Under the pieces are notes generated by a model. The model saw only the letters and a program-made list of their open reading frames with translations, was not told the origin of the DNA and ran no database searches. From positions 172,960 to 236,959 of the forward strand of contig NZ_FMDM01000002.1 of NCBI RefSeq assembly GCF_900090105.1: a stretch of 64,000 nt of DNA. The letters run 5' to 3'. This document shows, one piece after another, positions 1-8,296 of this stretch (its first letter is position 1; each line of letters opens with the position of its first letter). The DNA comes from Micromonospora humi (GTDB taxonomy: Bacteria; Actinomycetota; Actinomycetes; Mycobacteriales; Micromonosporaceae). The position numbers were made by a program, and so were the translations under genes.

Positions 1-1
1 G

Positions 2-601
2 GAGCACGGCAACGCGCTGGCCGACGTGCTGCTCGGCGCGGAGGACCCGGGCGGCCGGCTCACCCAGACCTGGTACGCCGACACCGCGGAGCTGCCCGAC
101 CTGCTCGACTACGACGTCATCGGCGCGGACGCCACCTACCTCTACCACCGGGGCGAGCCGCTGTACCCGTTCGGCCACGGGCTCAGCTACGCCGAGTTCG
201 ACTACGCTGACCTCCGGTTGAGCACCGCCGCGGCGCACGCCGGCGAGGAGGTGGAGGTGAGCGTCGAGGTCACCAACACGGGCCGCCGCCCGGGCACCGA
301 GGTGGTGCAGCTCTACACCCGGCAGCGGCGCTCCCGGGCCAAGCAGCCGCTGCGCCAGTTGCGCGACTTCGCCCGGGTCACCCTCGAACCCGGCTGCGCG
401 GCCCGGGTCACCCTGCGGCTGCGTACCGCGGAACTGGCCTGGTGGGACGAGACCCGCGCCGCCCCGGTGGTGGAGGACGCCACCCACTCGGTGCTGGTCG
501 GCCGCTCCGCCCGCGACATCCGGCTGGTCGGCGCGGTCACCGTGACCGGCGCCGGCGGGGTGAGCACGCCCGCGGCGCGGCGCTCCGGGGCCGGCCGGTG
601 A
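2..601 (+). CDS. GH3 beta-glucosidase, C-terminal part (truncated by window edge)
   Basis: Only about the last 200 residues are in the window; the reading frame is open at the left edge. The visible part starts in the C-terminal half of the second GH3 domain, with the motif YPFGHGLSY that lies near the end of GH3 beta-glucosidases. A fibronectin-III-like domain follows (VEVTNTGRRPGTEVVQLY). Known family members release glucose from beta-glucosides and beta-gluco-oligosaccharides. The stop codon overlaps the GTG start of the following LacI gene, so the pair is probably translationally coupled and the regulator probably responds to a sugar. Whether the full protein is secreted cannot be seen. 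Confidence 0.9.
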   Translation, partial: EHGNALADVLLGAEDPGGRLTQTWYADTAELPDLLDYDVIGADATYLYHRGEPLYPFGHGLSYAEFDYADLRLSTAAAHAGEEVEVSVEVTNTGRRPGTEVVQLYTRQRRSRAKQPLRQLRDFARVTLEPGCAARVTLRLRTAELAWWDETRAAPVVEDATHSVLVGRSARDIRLVGAVTVTGAGGVSTPAARRSGAGR

Positions 602-1611
602 GCGGCCGGGCCGCCGGCGAGCAGGTCACCATCGCGGACGTGGCCCGACACGCCGGGGTGGCCGCGAGCACCGTGTCGTACGTGCTCAGCGGCAAGCGCG
701 CCATCTCCGCCACCACCCGCAGCCGGGTGCTGGCCAGCGTGCGCGCCCTGGGTTACCACCCGAACGCCGGCGCGCGCGCCCTGGCCAGCCGCAAGGCCAA
801 CGTGATCGCGCTGGTGCTGCCGCTGCGCACCGGCATGCAGGTGCCGGTGGTGATGCGCTTCGCCACCGCGGTGGTCACCACCGCCCGCCGCTACGACCAC
901 GACGTGCTGCTGGTCACCGCCGACGAGGGCCCGTCCGGGCTGCACCGCATCGCCGGCAGCGCGCTGGTCGACGGGGTGCTGCTGATGGACGTGGAACTCG
1001 AGGACTCCCGGGTGCCGCTGCTGCGGGAGCTGTCGCTGCCCGGTGTGCTGATCGGGCACCCGGCCGACAGCACCGGTCTGGCCTGCGTGGACCTCGACTT
1101 CCGGCGCGCCGGCGAGCTGTGCGTGGAGCACCTGGCCGGCGCCGGGCACCGGCGGATCGCGCTGCTCGGCGCCCCGGCCGCCGTCTACGACCGGGGCACC
1201 GGCTTCGCCCACCGCACCCGCCGCGGCGTGCTGGCCGCGGCCGGCCGGCTCGGCGTCGAGGCGGTGACCCGGCCCTGCGAGGAGAACCCGGCGGCGGTAC
1301 GCCGGGACCTGACCGCGCTGTTGGCCGACCATCCCGACATCACCGGCCTGGTGGTGCAGAACGAGTCGGCCGTCGAGCCGGTGCTGTCCACGCTGCCGAC
1401 GCTGGGCCGTCGGGTGCCGCAGGACGTCTCCGTGGTCGCGGTCTGCCCCGACGAACTGGCCGAACCGTCCGCGCTGACCTGCGTGCCGGTGCCCGCCGAG
1501 GAGGTCGGCCGGCAGGCGGTGACGCTGCTGATGCGGCGCCTGCGCGACGAGCCGGTGCCGGAGGTGACCCTGCTGGAGCCCCGACTGACCGTGCGCGACA
1601 CCAGCCGGTGA
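598..1611 (+). CDS. LacI-family transcriptional regulator
   Basis: A 337-residue LacI/GalR protein. The N-terminal helix-turn-helix is at residues 10-33 (TIADVARHAGVAASTVSYVL), followed by the hinge helix and a periplasmic-binding-protein-like sensor domain. The GTG start overlaps the stop of the upstream GH3 gene in a GTGA arrangement, which fixes the start and implies coupling. By family it is a sugar-responsive repressor; the neighbour suggests a beta-glucoside or oligosaccharide ligand, which is inference. An ORF opening further upstream in the same frame is only read-through into the GH3 gene. Confidence 0.92.
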   Translation: MSGRAAGEQVTIADVARHAGVAASTVSYVLSGKRAISATTRSRVLASVRALGYHPNAGARALASRKANVIALVLPLRTGMQVPVVMRFATAVVTTARRYDHDVLLVTADEGPSGLHRIAGSALVDGVLLMDVELEDSRVPLLRELSLPGVLIGHPADSTGLACVDLDFRRAGELCVEHLAGAGHRRIALLGAPAAVYDRGTGFAHRTRRGVLAAAGRLGVEAVTRPCEENPAAVRRDLTALLADHPDITGLVVQNESAVEPVLSTLPTLGRRVPQDVSVVAVCPDELAEPSALTCVPVPAEEVGRQAVTLLMRRLRDEPVPEVTLLEPRLTVRDTSR

Positions 1612-1658
1612 CGCCGGCGCCAGGTCACCGTCGACAGGACCGGGAGGGGCACCGGTGC

Positions 1659-1690
1659 GGAGCCGGCCCGCGACGTGACGGGCCGGCTCC
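1659..1690. terminator. Bidirectional hairpin terminator
   Basis: A perfect 12-bp inverted repeat (arms GGAGCCGGCCCG and CGGGCCGGCTCC) with an 8-nt loop lies in the short gap between two convergent genes. There is no U-tract, as is usual in high-GC actinobacteria. Confidence 0.75.
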
Positions 1691-1705
1691 GGTGTGGGGC
1701 GAAGG

Positions 1706-2707
1706 TCAGCGGGTCACCGAGTAGATGCTGGCCAGCAGCACCGGGTTCTCGCCGCCGAGGTCCTCACGCTTGTTGATGGCGTAGTACATGACGTCGTTGC
1801 TGTAGGTGTTGTGGCCGAGCCCCAGGGCGTGGCCCAACTCGTGGGTGGTGGTGTTGTTACGGGTGCCACCGATCGCAACCGAGTCGTAGTAGTCGTTGAG
1901 CTGGACCTTCGCGCCCGTGTTGGAGAACGCGCCGGGCGAACCCGACGCGTAGAACAGCGTGGTCAGCCCGGTCCAGCCGGCGCCGTAGTTGCCGGAGAAG
2001 ACGTCGACGCACCGGGAGCCGGACACCGCCGGGCAGCTGTTCCAACGGTATTCACTGTCGATGTTCTTCACGGTGTTCCACTTGGGCACCACCGAGGACA
2101 CCGGCCACGACGAGCCGGAGTGGTCGTTGAACCGCACGTACGGGTCCTCCCACCCCTGGTTGCGCCAGAACGACACCGGGCAGCTCCAGCTCCTGGCCGA
2201 GCCGTACGCGCAGTCGCTGGCCGCCATCGCTGAGATGCCGTCGGTCGGCGCCGGCCGGACGACGCGCACGGACGTCTTGCCCTGTGCCCGGAGCTTGTCC
2301 GCCAACCTCTCCGGGGTGAACCCCGGCGCCGGGTCGTAGGTGGTCACGCTGATGCCGGTCGGCGTGACCTGCACGCTCTGCACGGTCACCGGCTCCGCCG
2401 CGCCGACCGGCGCGGCGGCGGTCGCCGATGCCCTCATCGCGGCGAGCTGCTGGTCGGTGAGCTTGGGGTAGGCGGCGAGGTCGGTGGCCGGGGCCTTGGC
2501 CTTGGCGCCCGGGTCGGCGGAGCCCGCCCAGCTGCCGTCCGCCTTCTTCTCCGCCAGGAAGGCGGCGTACTGCTCGTCCGGGTCGATGAACGTCGCGGCG
2601 GACGCGTGCGTGGTGGACGCGTGGGCGGCGCCCGGCAGGATGGCCACTGTCAGCGCGATGGCCGTCGCGGTGGCGAACAGCCACCGTGAGCGATGATTGA
2701 CCTGCAT
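1706..2707 (-). CDS. Secreted matrixin/metzincin-like zinc metalloprotease
   Basis: 333 residues. A basic N-terminus and hydrophobic stretch form a signal peptide with likely cleavage after residue 30 (AHA). The catalytic motif HELGHALGLGH at 289-299 is a textbook metzincin HExxHxxGxxH: zinc ligands H289, H293, H299 and catalytic E290. A Met-turn-like DVMYY follows at about 305-309. Cysteines at 166, 176, 225 and 233 could form two disulfides. Residues 40-160 look like a propeptide or linker. It is probably an extracellular peptidase; the substrate is unknown. It converges on the LacI gene and is divergent from the sigma factor gene. Confidence 0.88.
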   Translation of the reverse strand: MQVNHRSRWLFATATAIALTVAILPGAAHASTTHASAATFIDPDEQYAAFLAEKKADGSWAGSADPGAKAKAPATDLAAYPKLTDQQLAAMRASATAAAPVGAAEPVTVQSVQVTPTGISVTTYDPAPGFTPERLADKLRAQGKTSVRVVRPAPTDGISAMAASDCAYGSARSWSCPVSFWRNQGWEDPYVRFNDHSGSSWPVSSVVPKWNTVKNIDSEYRWNSCPAVSGSRCVDVFSGNYGAGWTGLTTLFYASGSPGAFSNTGAKVQLNDYYDSVAIGGTRNNTTTHELGHALGLGHNTYSNDVMYYAINKREDLGGENPVLLASIYSVTR

Positions 2708-2935
2708 GTTTCCCCCGATTTGTCGGCGCGGCGAAGGTGCCGCAGCGGCAGGTATGGATGACTGCCGATCGTCAGGTTATGGCACGGGAGCACATCGCAA
2801 TCGAATGAGTTCGATTGCCGACAGCGGTCGGCAGCGGGCTGACAAACGTTCGGCTTTGAGCTAGGAGCGGCGGGCGTGCAGCGCGGGGCGGCAGCCGATG
2901 CGTCTTCCTGGTGAGGAGCACTGACGGGAGCGGGC

Positions 2936-3427
2936 GTGTCGTTCGAGAGTTTCGTGGCGGGGTACGGCCGGTCGCTGGTGCGACTGGCGTTCGTGCTGAG
3001 CGGCGACCGGCAGCTGGCGGAGGATCTCGCCCAGACCGTGCTGGCCGATGCGTACCGGCACTGGAAGCGGGTACGCGCGGCGGCGGACCCCGAGGCCTAC
3101 GTACGCCGCATGCTGGTCAACGCGCATCTGAGCTGGCGTCGCCGGCGCTGGACGACGGAGCGGCCCGCCGACCTGAGCCAGGAGACCGGCGCCACGGTGG
3201 CCGACCCGGCCGACGCGGTCGCCGCCCGGGACCAGATGCGGGTGCTGTTGAGCAGGCTTGCCCCCCGCGCGCGCACGGTGCTCGTCCTGCGCTACTACGC
3301 CGACCTGGACGACGCGGCGATCGCCGCGGCGATGGGGGTCAGCGAGAGCTCGGTGCGGGCCACCGCCTCGCGTGCCCTGGCGAGCCTGCGCGTGCCCGCG
3401 GCCATCGACGCACAGAGGGAGACCTGA
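2936..3427 (+). CDS. SigE-family ECF RNA polymerase sigma factor
   Basis: 163 residues with both ECF domains. Region 2 lies at roughly 10-75 (SGDRQLAEDLAQTVLADAYRHW) and region 4 at about 105-155 (LAPRARTVLVLRYYADLDDAAIA, then a helix-turn-helix ending SRALASLR). This fits the actinobacterial SigE-like subgroup that directs RNA polymerase to a small regulon. The GTG start gives an N-terminus (SFESFVAGYG) typical of the subgroup. Its stop overlaps the ATG of the next gene, a membrane-anchored protein likely to be its regulator or partner. Confidence 0.92.
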   Translation: MSFESFVAGYGRSLVRLAFVLSGDRQLAEDLAQTVLADAYRHWKRVRAAADPEAYVRRMLVNAHLSWRRRRWTTERPADLSQETGATVADPADAVAARDQMRVLLSRLAPRARTVLVLRYYADLDDAAIAAAMGVSESSVRATASRALASLRVPAAIDAQRET

Positions 3428-4122
3428 TGAACCAGTCGACCGAGCGCGAGCTGCGCGAGCTGTTCGCCGCCGACGCCGCCGACGCCCCCGACGAGTCGGC
3501 CGTGGCCGCGGCGGCGGTACGCAGGGTCCACCGCAGGCGCCGAACCCTGGTGGTGGCGGCGGCCACGACCGCGGTGATCGTCGCGGCGGGCGTGTACGGC
3601 GTTCACCGGCCGGCCGCGACGCCGCAGGCGCGACCGCCGGTCACGTCCTCGCTCGCACCCGTCGCTTCGGCGCCGGCGGCCGATCTGCCGGCCGGGGTGA
3701 AGCCGGGCGATCCGCTCGCCGTCGGCGAGGCGCAGTGCGTCAAGACGTACTCACCGCGGGCGCTCGCCGAGCAGGCCTTCGCCTTCGACGGCACCGTGAC
3801 CGGCATCGGACCGGCACGAACCGGGCGCGGCACGCAGCCGCCCCGGGACCTGCGATCGGTGACCTTCCAGGTGCACACCTGGTTCAGGGGTGGCTCGGCG
3901 GGCACCGCCGTGGTGGACATGTCGCCGCCCGCCGCGAGGGCCGGGACGGGCGATGCCACGTCCGAGCATGTCCCTGCCTATCGGATCGGCACCCGGTTGC
4001 TCGTGTCCGGCACGCCCCGCTGGGGCGGCGCGCCGCTCGCCGACCCGATCGCGTGGGGCTGCGGTTTCACCCGGTACTACAGCCCTTCCGTGGCAGCCGG
4101 ATGGACTGCGGCGACGAGATGA
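3427..4122 (+). CDS. Membrane-anchored protein paired with ECF sigma factor (putative anti-sigma)
   Basis: 231 residues. A short acidic/basic cytoplasmic segment (residues 1-38, ELRELFAADAADAPDESAV) is followed by one transmembrane helix (about 40-58) and an extracytoplasmic domain with cysteines in EAQCVKT and WGCGF. The layout is that of proteins encoded next to SigE-family sigma factors. No clear zinc-binding anti-sigma (ZAS) motif is visible, so the anti-sigma role is inferred from position and topology. The ATG overlaps the sigma factor stop by one base. Confidence 0.72.
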   Translation: MNQSTERELRELFAADAADAPDESAVAAAAVRRVHRRRRTLVVAAATTAVIVAAGVYGVHRPAATPQARPPVTSSLAPVASAPAADLPAGVKPGDPLAVGEAQCVKTYSPRALAEQAFAFDGTVTGIGPARTGRGTQPPRDLRSVTFQVHTWFRGGSAGTAVVDMSPPAARAGTGDATSEHVPAYRIGTRLLVSGTPRWGGAPLADPIAWGCGFTRYYSPSVAAGWTAATR

Positions 4123-4142
4123 AGGAGGCCGCCCCGGGGCGG

Positions 4143-4649
4143 TCAGAGGCTGTCGGGCCGGCGCAACGCGGCGTGCCGCTCGCCCGGCGCGGCGTACCAG
4201 GGCGGGCCCTCGGCCAGTGCGGTGTCGATCCGCAGCCGCGCCCAGTCGTCCAGGTCGGGCAGCGCGTCGGGGGTGAACCAGGCCACCGCGAGCGACTCGT
4301 CGCCGTCGGGGGTGGGCACCCCGCCGACGGCCCGGCAGCGGAACCAGACGTTGAGGTATTCGCAGGCGTCGCCGTTGGGGTAGACCACCGGGTGGGTGGC
4401 GACGCCGGCCAACCGTTCGACGACCACGTCGACGCCGGTCTCCTCGCGCACCTCACGCACCAGCGCGTCGGCGGGTTGCTCGCCCGGGTCGACGGTGCCG
4501 GCCGGCACCGACCAGCGCCCGTTGTCGCCGCGGCGGGCCAGCAGCACCCGCCCCGCGTCGTCGGTCACCACCGCGCTGATCCCGTAGAGCATGAGCAGGT
4601 CCTGGCCGACGTGCTGGCGCAGCCGGGCGATGTACGGCGACACGGGCAT
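4143..4649 (-). CDS. NUDIX hydrolase
   Basis: 168 residues. The Nudix box is complete at 51-73: G51, E57, R65-E66 and E69-E70 followed by TGV, matching GX5EX7REUXEEXGU. Such enzymes cleave nucleoside diphosphates linked to another group using Mg2+; the substrate cannot be told from sequence. The internal ATG giving MPVSPYIARL was chosen because it lies 10 bp after the stop of the upstream dehydrogenase gene; longer versions overlap that gene. It is the last gene of an FMO-SDR-Nudix operon. Confidence 0.88.
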   Translation of the reverse strand: MPVSPYIARLRQHVGQDLLMLYGISAVVTDDAGRVLLARRGDNGRWSVPAGTVDPGEQPADALVREVREETGVDVVVERLAGVATHPVVYPNGDACEYLNVWFRCRAVGGVPTPDGDESLAVAWFTPDALPDLDDWARLRIDTALAEGPPWYAAPGERHAALRRPDSL

Positions 4650-4659
4650 GGCGAGCAGG

Positions 4660-5484
4660 CTACCGCCGGCCCTCGCGGTGCCGCCGCAGCATCCCGGCGG
4701 CCAGCGCCGCACGGTCCAGGTCACCGGCGGCGACGCGCCCGGCGACGGTACGGCGCACCAGCCGGTCGGCCAGCGCCGGCGCGTGCCGGGCCAGCGCCAG
4801 CTCGACGCGCCCGCGCCGGGTGGTGGCCACGTCGCGGGGCGCCCGCCGGGCGGCGGCGGTGCGCAGGATCGCCGCCACCACCCCGTCGACCGGCTCCGGC
4901 CGGGACACCCCGCTCAGCGACAGCCCGGCCGCCACCGTGCTGTCGTGGATCGGCGAGTCGACCATGCTGGGGTAGACGACGCTGACCCCGACGTGCGTGC
5001 CGACCTCGTGGCGCAGCGCGTCGGCGTACGCGACCAGGGCGCGTTTGCTCACCCCGTACGCGGCGGCCAGCGGCAGTGGCAGCACGGCCATCCGGCTGGC
5101 CACGAAGATCACCCGGCCGCGGGCGGCCTCCAGGGCGGGCAGCGCCGCGGCCGTGGTCCGCCAGGCGGCGAGCAGGTTCACCTCCAGTTGCCGGCGTACC
5201 ACCTCGTCGGGGGCCAGCTCGGCCGGCGCGGGCCCGCCGACGCCGGCGTTGTTGACCAGCAGGTCCAGCCCGCCGAGCCGGCCGACGGCGGCGGTCACGG
5301 CCGCCGGCGTGGCCGCCGGGTCGGTCAGGTCCACCCCGAGCACCGGCGGTGTGCCGTCGGGGTCGGCGTGCAGGTCCAGCCCGACCACGTGCGCGCCGGC
5401 GGCGGTCAGCGCGTCACCGAGGCGCCGGCCGAAGGTGCCGCGCGCGCCGGTGACCAGCACCCGCCGGCCGGCCAGCGCGCTCAC
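4660..5484 (-). CDS. Short-chain dehydrogenase/reductase
   Basis: 274 residues, classical SDR. The cofactor-binding glycine motif is TGARGTFG (12-19), NNAG is at 78-81, and the catalytic residues are S130, Y143 and K147 in the YxxxK pattern. The acidic residue after beta-2 (GLDLHAD) suggests NAD(H) preference, which is inference. The ATG overlaps the stop of the upstream flavin monooxygenase gene by 4 bp, so the two are co-translated and may act in sequence on one substrate. The C-terminal 60 residues are basic and helical. Confidence 0.9.
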   Translation of the reverse strand: MSALAGRRVLVTGARGTFGRRLGDALTAAGAHVVGLDLHADPDGTPPVLGVDLTDPAATPAAVTAAVGRLGGLDLLVNNAGVGGPAPAELAPDEVVRRQLEVNLLAAWRTTAAALPALEAARGRVIFVASRMAVLPLPLAAAYGVSKRALVAYADALRHEVGTHVGVSVVYPSMVDSPIHDSTVAAGLSLSGVSRPEPVDGVVAAILRTAAARRAPRDVATTRRGRVELALARHAPALADRLVRRTVAGRVAAGDLDRAALAAGMLRRHREGRR

Positions 5485-6791
5485 CGCGTCGCTCCGGCGC
5501 GCCGCCGGCCGGCGGCCAGCTCCCGGTGCAGCTCGGCCAGGTAGGCGTCGAAGTCGACCCGCATGTGCGGGCGGCGGTGCCCCCAGCGGGCGGTGGCGGC
5601 GCGCAGCTCGGCGGCGCAGGCGGCGGCCTGCCGGGCCGGCTCCGGTGGCGCCCAGTCGCCGGCCAGGCGCGCGGCGACCAGTCGGGCCTGCGCCTCCAGC
5701 AGCGGGAACGCCGCCCCGGTGGACTGCATGAGCCCGACGAACGCCAGCCCGGGGGCGTCCAGGTGGAACACGTGCCGGTACAGCGGCAGCCGGTCGGCGC
5801 CGTCACCGAGCAGGCCCGGGTCGAGGAACGGCACCCGCACCCGGTAGCCGGTGCACCAGATGACCAGGTCGACCTCGTCGGCGTGGCCGTTGGTGAACTC
5901 GACCCGGTGCCCGTCGAGGCGGGTGATGCCGGGGCGGGGCTGGATGTCGCCGTGGGTGAGCCGGGACAGCAGCGCGTCGGAGAGCGTCGGGTGGTCCTGC
6001 AGGAAGCCGTGCGCCGGCGCCGGTAGGCCGTAGCGGGTGGGCGGTCCGACGGTGGCGGTGAGCATCCGCTGGCTGATCCGCTGCCGCAGCCGCCACGGCA
6101 ACCGGCGGGCCAGCGCCCCGTTGAGGGTGTCCGACGGGCGCCCGAGCAGATACTTGGGCACCACCCAGACGCCGCGGCGCAGCGACAGCAGCGTCCGGTC
6201 GGCGGCGTGCGACGCGTCGACGGCGATGTCCATGGCCGAGTTGCCGCCGCCCACGACCAGCACCCGCCGGCCGGCGAGCTGTTCCGGCCCCCGGTAGTCG
6301 TGGCTGTGCATCTGCGCGGCGGCGCACTCGCCCGGGTAGGGCTCGGGTCGGTTCGGCACCCGGTTGTGCCCGTTGGCGACCACCACGGCCTCGACGTCGA
6401 CCTGGACCGGCCCGTCGGGGCCGGTGGCGTGCACCCGCCAGCGGTCGCCGGCGCGGGCGACCCGGTCGACGGTGTGCCGCAGCCGTACCGCCTCGCGCAG
6501 CGCGAACCGGTCGGCGTAGGCGGCGAGGTAGCCGGCGACGCGGGTGTGGTCGGGGTAGTCGGGCCAGTCGGCCGGCATCGGGTGGTCGGCGAACTCGGTG
6601 CGCCCCTTGCTGGTGTTGAGGTGCAGTGTCCGGTAGGCGGGCGAGCCGGGCGAGCCGTAGACCCAGAGCCCGCCGAGCGTGCCGGCGGTCTCGAACGCGA
6701 CCGCCGGCACCCCGGCGTCGGCGAGCGCCTTGAGCGTGGCCAGGCCGGCGGCGCCCGCGCCGACGACCGCGACCCTCGGTGGTGCTGCCAT
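5481..6791 (-). CDS. Flavin-containing monooxygenase (FMO/BVMO-like)
   Basis: 436 residues. The FAD-binding GxGxxG is at 11-16 (GAGAAG) and the NADPH-binding motif at 181-186 (GGGNSA). Between them, HSHDYRG (162-168) corresponds to the FMO fingerprint, lacking its usual leading FxG. The family uses NADPH and O2 to oxygenate soft nucleophiles or ketones. It is the first gene of an operon with an SDR and a Nudix hydrolase. A strong promoter with an overlapping palindromic operator sits directly upstream, shared with the tetR-MFS intergenic region, so it is probably repressed by that TetR protein. Confidence 0.9.
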   Translation of the reverse strand: MAAPPRVAVVGAGAAGLATLKALADAGVPAVAFETAGTLGGLWVYGSPGSPAYRTLHLNTSKGRTEFADHPMPADWPDYPDHTRVAGYLAAYADRFALREAVRLRHTVDRVARAGDRWRVHATGPDGPVQVDVEAVVVANGHNRVPNRPEPYPGECAAAQMHSHDYRGPEQLAGRRVLVVGGGNSAMDIAVDASHAADRTLLSLRRGVWVVPKYLLGRPSDTLNGALARRLPWRLRQRISQRMLTATVGPPTRYGLPAPAHGFLQDHPTLSDALLSRLTHGDIQPRPGITRLDGHRVEFTNGHADEVDLVIWCTGYRVRVPFLDPGLLGDGADRLPLYRHVFHLDAPGLAFVGLMQSTGAAFPLLEAQARLVAARLAGDWAPPEPARQAAACAAELRAATARWGHRRPHMRVDFDAYLAELHRELAAGRRRAGATR

Positions 6792-6804
6792 CCCCGCCCC
6801 CTTA

Positions 6805-6822
6805 ATCCAACGACCGCTGGAT
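6805..6822. promoter_or_regulatory. TetR-type operator, copy 1 (FMO operon)
   Basis: The 18-bp quasi-palindrome ATCCAACGACCGCTGGAT has perfect 5-bp outer arms ATCCA/TGGAT and an inner CG...CG. It matches the site between tetR and the MFS gene about 2.1 kb away at 14 of 18 positions. It overlaps the -10 element of the FMO promoter, as expected for a repressor site. Confidence 0.75.
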
Positions 6823-6850
6823 AATCCCCGGCGAGGTGTCGCGCGGTCAA
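6821..6850 (-). promoter_or_regulatory. Promoter of the FMO-SDR-Nudix operon
   Basis: On the minus strand a -35 TTGACC is separated by exactly 18 bp from a -10 GATTAT. The start point would fall inside or just after the adjoining operator. The leader to the FMO ATG is short and carries AAGGGGG as ribosome-binding site. Confidence 0.65.
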
Positions 6851-6866
6851 GAGCCCGCGTGGTGCC

Positions 6867-7802
6867 TCAGGGCGCCGGGCGGGACTCGACCCGCCCCATC
6901 GGGTCGGAGCCGTCCGTCAGCCGACGGCGCAGCGCGGCCCAATCGGCGTCCTCGACGCCGAGCGCGTGGCGCAGGTAGGCCCAGGTGGCCCGCTGGACCA
7001 GCGCGACGCGATCGGGGTGCTCATCGGTGGTCTCGCGGACCTCGTAGCCGGCGATCCCGCCCAGCGAGTGTTCGCCGCCGAACAGCGTCAGCAGGCTCTT
7101 CTCCCCCGGGCTCAGGACGTACGGGTCGGTGAGCCAGTCCGGTCCCCGCACCGACAGCGGGGAGTCGTCCCGGTCCCCGGCGACCACGAGGGCCGGTGAG
7201 GTCATGGTGGAGAAGTTCGGGTTCATGAACGGGAAGTGCTCGGCCGCGTACGGCGTGAGGTCCGCTCCGCCGGCGCCGGCGGTGGCCAGCAGCACCCCGG
7301 CGGTGACCCGCGGGTCGGACAGGTCCTCCTCGGCCCCGGTGACCGGATCCAGGACGCGCAGGCCGAGCAGGTTGCCCGCCGTCTGCCCGCCGAAGGAGTG
7401 CCCGGCCACCGCGACGCGGCCCGGGTCGAGGCGTCCGGCCAGGCCGGGCACGGCGGCCTCCAGCACGTCGAGCCGGTCGAGCACGAGCGTCAGGTCCCGC
7501 ACCCGGGTGCGCCAGAGCTGCGGCCGGCGGGGATCATCCGCGGCCAGGCCCACCGTGCGCGAGTCGAGGTGGGTCGGCTGCACCACCGCGAACCCGTGGG
7601 CGGCCCAGAAGTCGACCAGCGGCCCGTAGCCCTGAAGCGACGAACCGAAACCGTGGGAGAAGACGACGACCGGCAGGCCGCTCCCGGTCACCGGGGCGGT
7701 GACCCGCACCGACAGGTCCAGGCCGCGGCCCGGAGCCGCCAGCAGGACCGGTTGCACCGAGACGACGGGCGCGGCGGGGACGGACGGGACGAATGCGCTC
7801 AT
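6867..7802 (-). CDS. Alpha/beta hydrolase (PAF-acetylhydrolase/cutinase-like esterase)
   Basis: 311 residues. The fold starts with a beta-strand and oxyanion segment VVVFSHGFGSSLQGY, followed by the nucleophile elbow GHSFGG. The acid is probably in VVAGDRDDSP and the histidine in FGGEHSLGG. No signal peptide is visible, so it is probably cytoplasmic. The ATG giving MSAFVPSVP was preferred because longer forms run into the palindromic control region shared with the divergent merR gene. By that layout it is the likely target of the MerR regulator. Substrate unknown. Confidence 0.85.
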   Translation of the reverse strand: MSAFVPSVPAAPVVSVQPVLLAAPGRGLDLSVRVTAPVTGSGLPVVVFSHGFGSSLQGYGPLVDFWAAHGFAVVQPTHLDSRTVGLAADDPRRPQLWRTRVRDLTLVLDRLDVLEAAVPGLAGRLDPGRVAVAGHSFGGQTAGNLLGLRVLDPVTGAEEDLSDPRVTAGVLLATAGAGGADLTPYAAEHFPFMNPNFSTMTSPALVVAGDRDDSPLSVRGPDWLTDPYVLSPGEKSLLTLFGGEHSLGGIAGYEVRETTDEHPDRVALVQRATWAYLRHALGVEDADWAALRRRLTDGSDPMGRVESRPAP

Positions 7803-7851
7803 GGGTGGGCTTCCTTCGGTAGCCGGGCGAGCTGTCCCCGGTACGCTAAGA

Positions 7852-7869
7852 GCTGACGTTGACGTCAGC
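7852..7869. promoter_or_regulatory. MerR-type operator between hydrolase and merR
   Basis: A perfect inverted repeat GCTGACGT-TG-ACGTCAGC lies in the divergent gap. On the minus strand it falls between a weak TTGCCG (-35) and TAGCGT (-10) about 20 bp apart, the overlong spacer typical of MerR-activated promoters. The palindrome is plain; the promoter elements are tentative. Confidence 0.65.
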
Positions 7870-7908
7870 GGCAAGTCAGGTGGTCCGACTCACCCGGGAG
7901 GCAGCGGG

Positions 7909-8280
7909 ATGCGCATCGGCGAGCTCGCCACCAGGGCCGGCGTCAGCGTTCGGGCCCTGCGCTACTACGAGCAGCAGGAGCTGCTCGACTCCACCCGCAG
8001 CGCGAGCGGGCAGCGCCACTACCCCGACGACGCGGTCGAGCGGGTCCGGCTCATCCAGCAGTTGTACGCCGCCGGCCTGTCCAGCCGGTCCATCGTGGAC
8101 CTGCTGCCGTGCGTGGTGGACGGCCGGGCCACCCCGCAACTGCTGGAGCGACTCGCGGCCGAACGGGACCGCGTCGAGCGCCGGATCGCCGACCTCACCG
8201 ACACCCACGAGAGGCTGGACCGGGTCATCACCGCCGCCACCGCCAACATGCGCACCGGGCGGCAGGGCGGCACGACGTGA
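7909..8280 (+). CDS. MerR-family transcriptional regulator
   Basis: 123 residues. The N-terminal winged helix-turn-helix is at 2-25 (IGELATRAGVSVRALRYYE), the wing carries QRHYPDD, and a dimerisation coiled coil fills about 80-115 (LERLAAERDRVERRIADL). No metal-binding cysteine pattern is present, so this is one of the small-molecule or stress-type MerR proteins. The start is the ATG after a GGGAGG ribosome-binding site. It is divergent from the alpha/beta hydrolase, which it probably controls through the palindrome between them. Confidence 0.92.
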   Translation: MRIGELATRAGVSVRALRYYEQQELLDSTRSASGQRHYPDDAVERVRLIQQLYAAGLSSRSIVDLLPCVVDGRATPQLLERLAAERDRVERRIADLTDTHERLDRVITAATANMRTGRQGGTT

Positions 8281-8296
8281 CCCACCGCGCGTCGGG

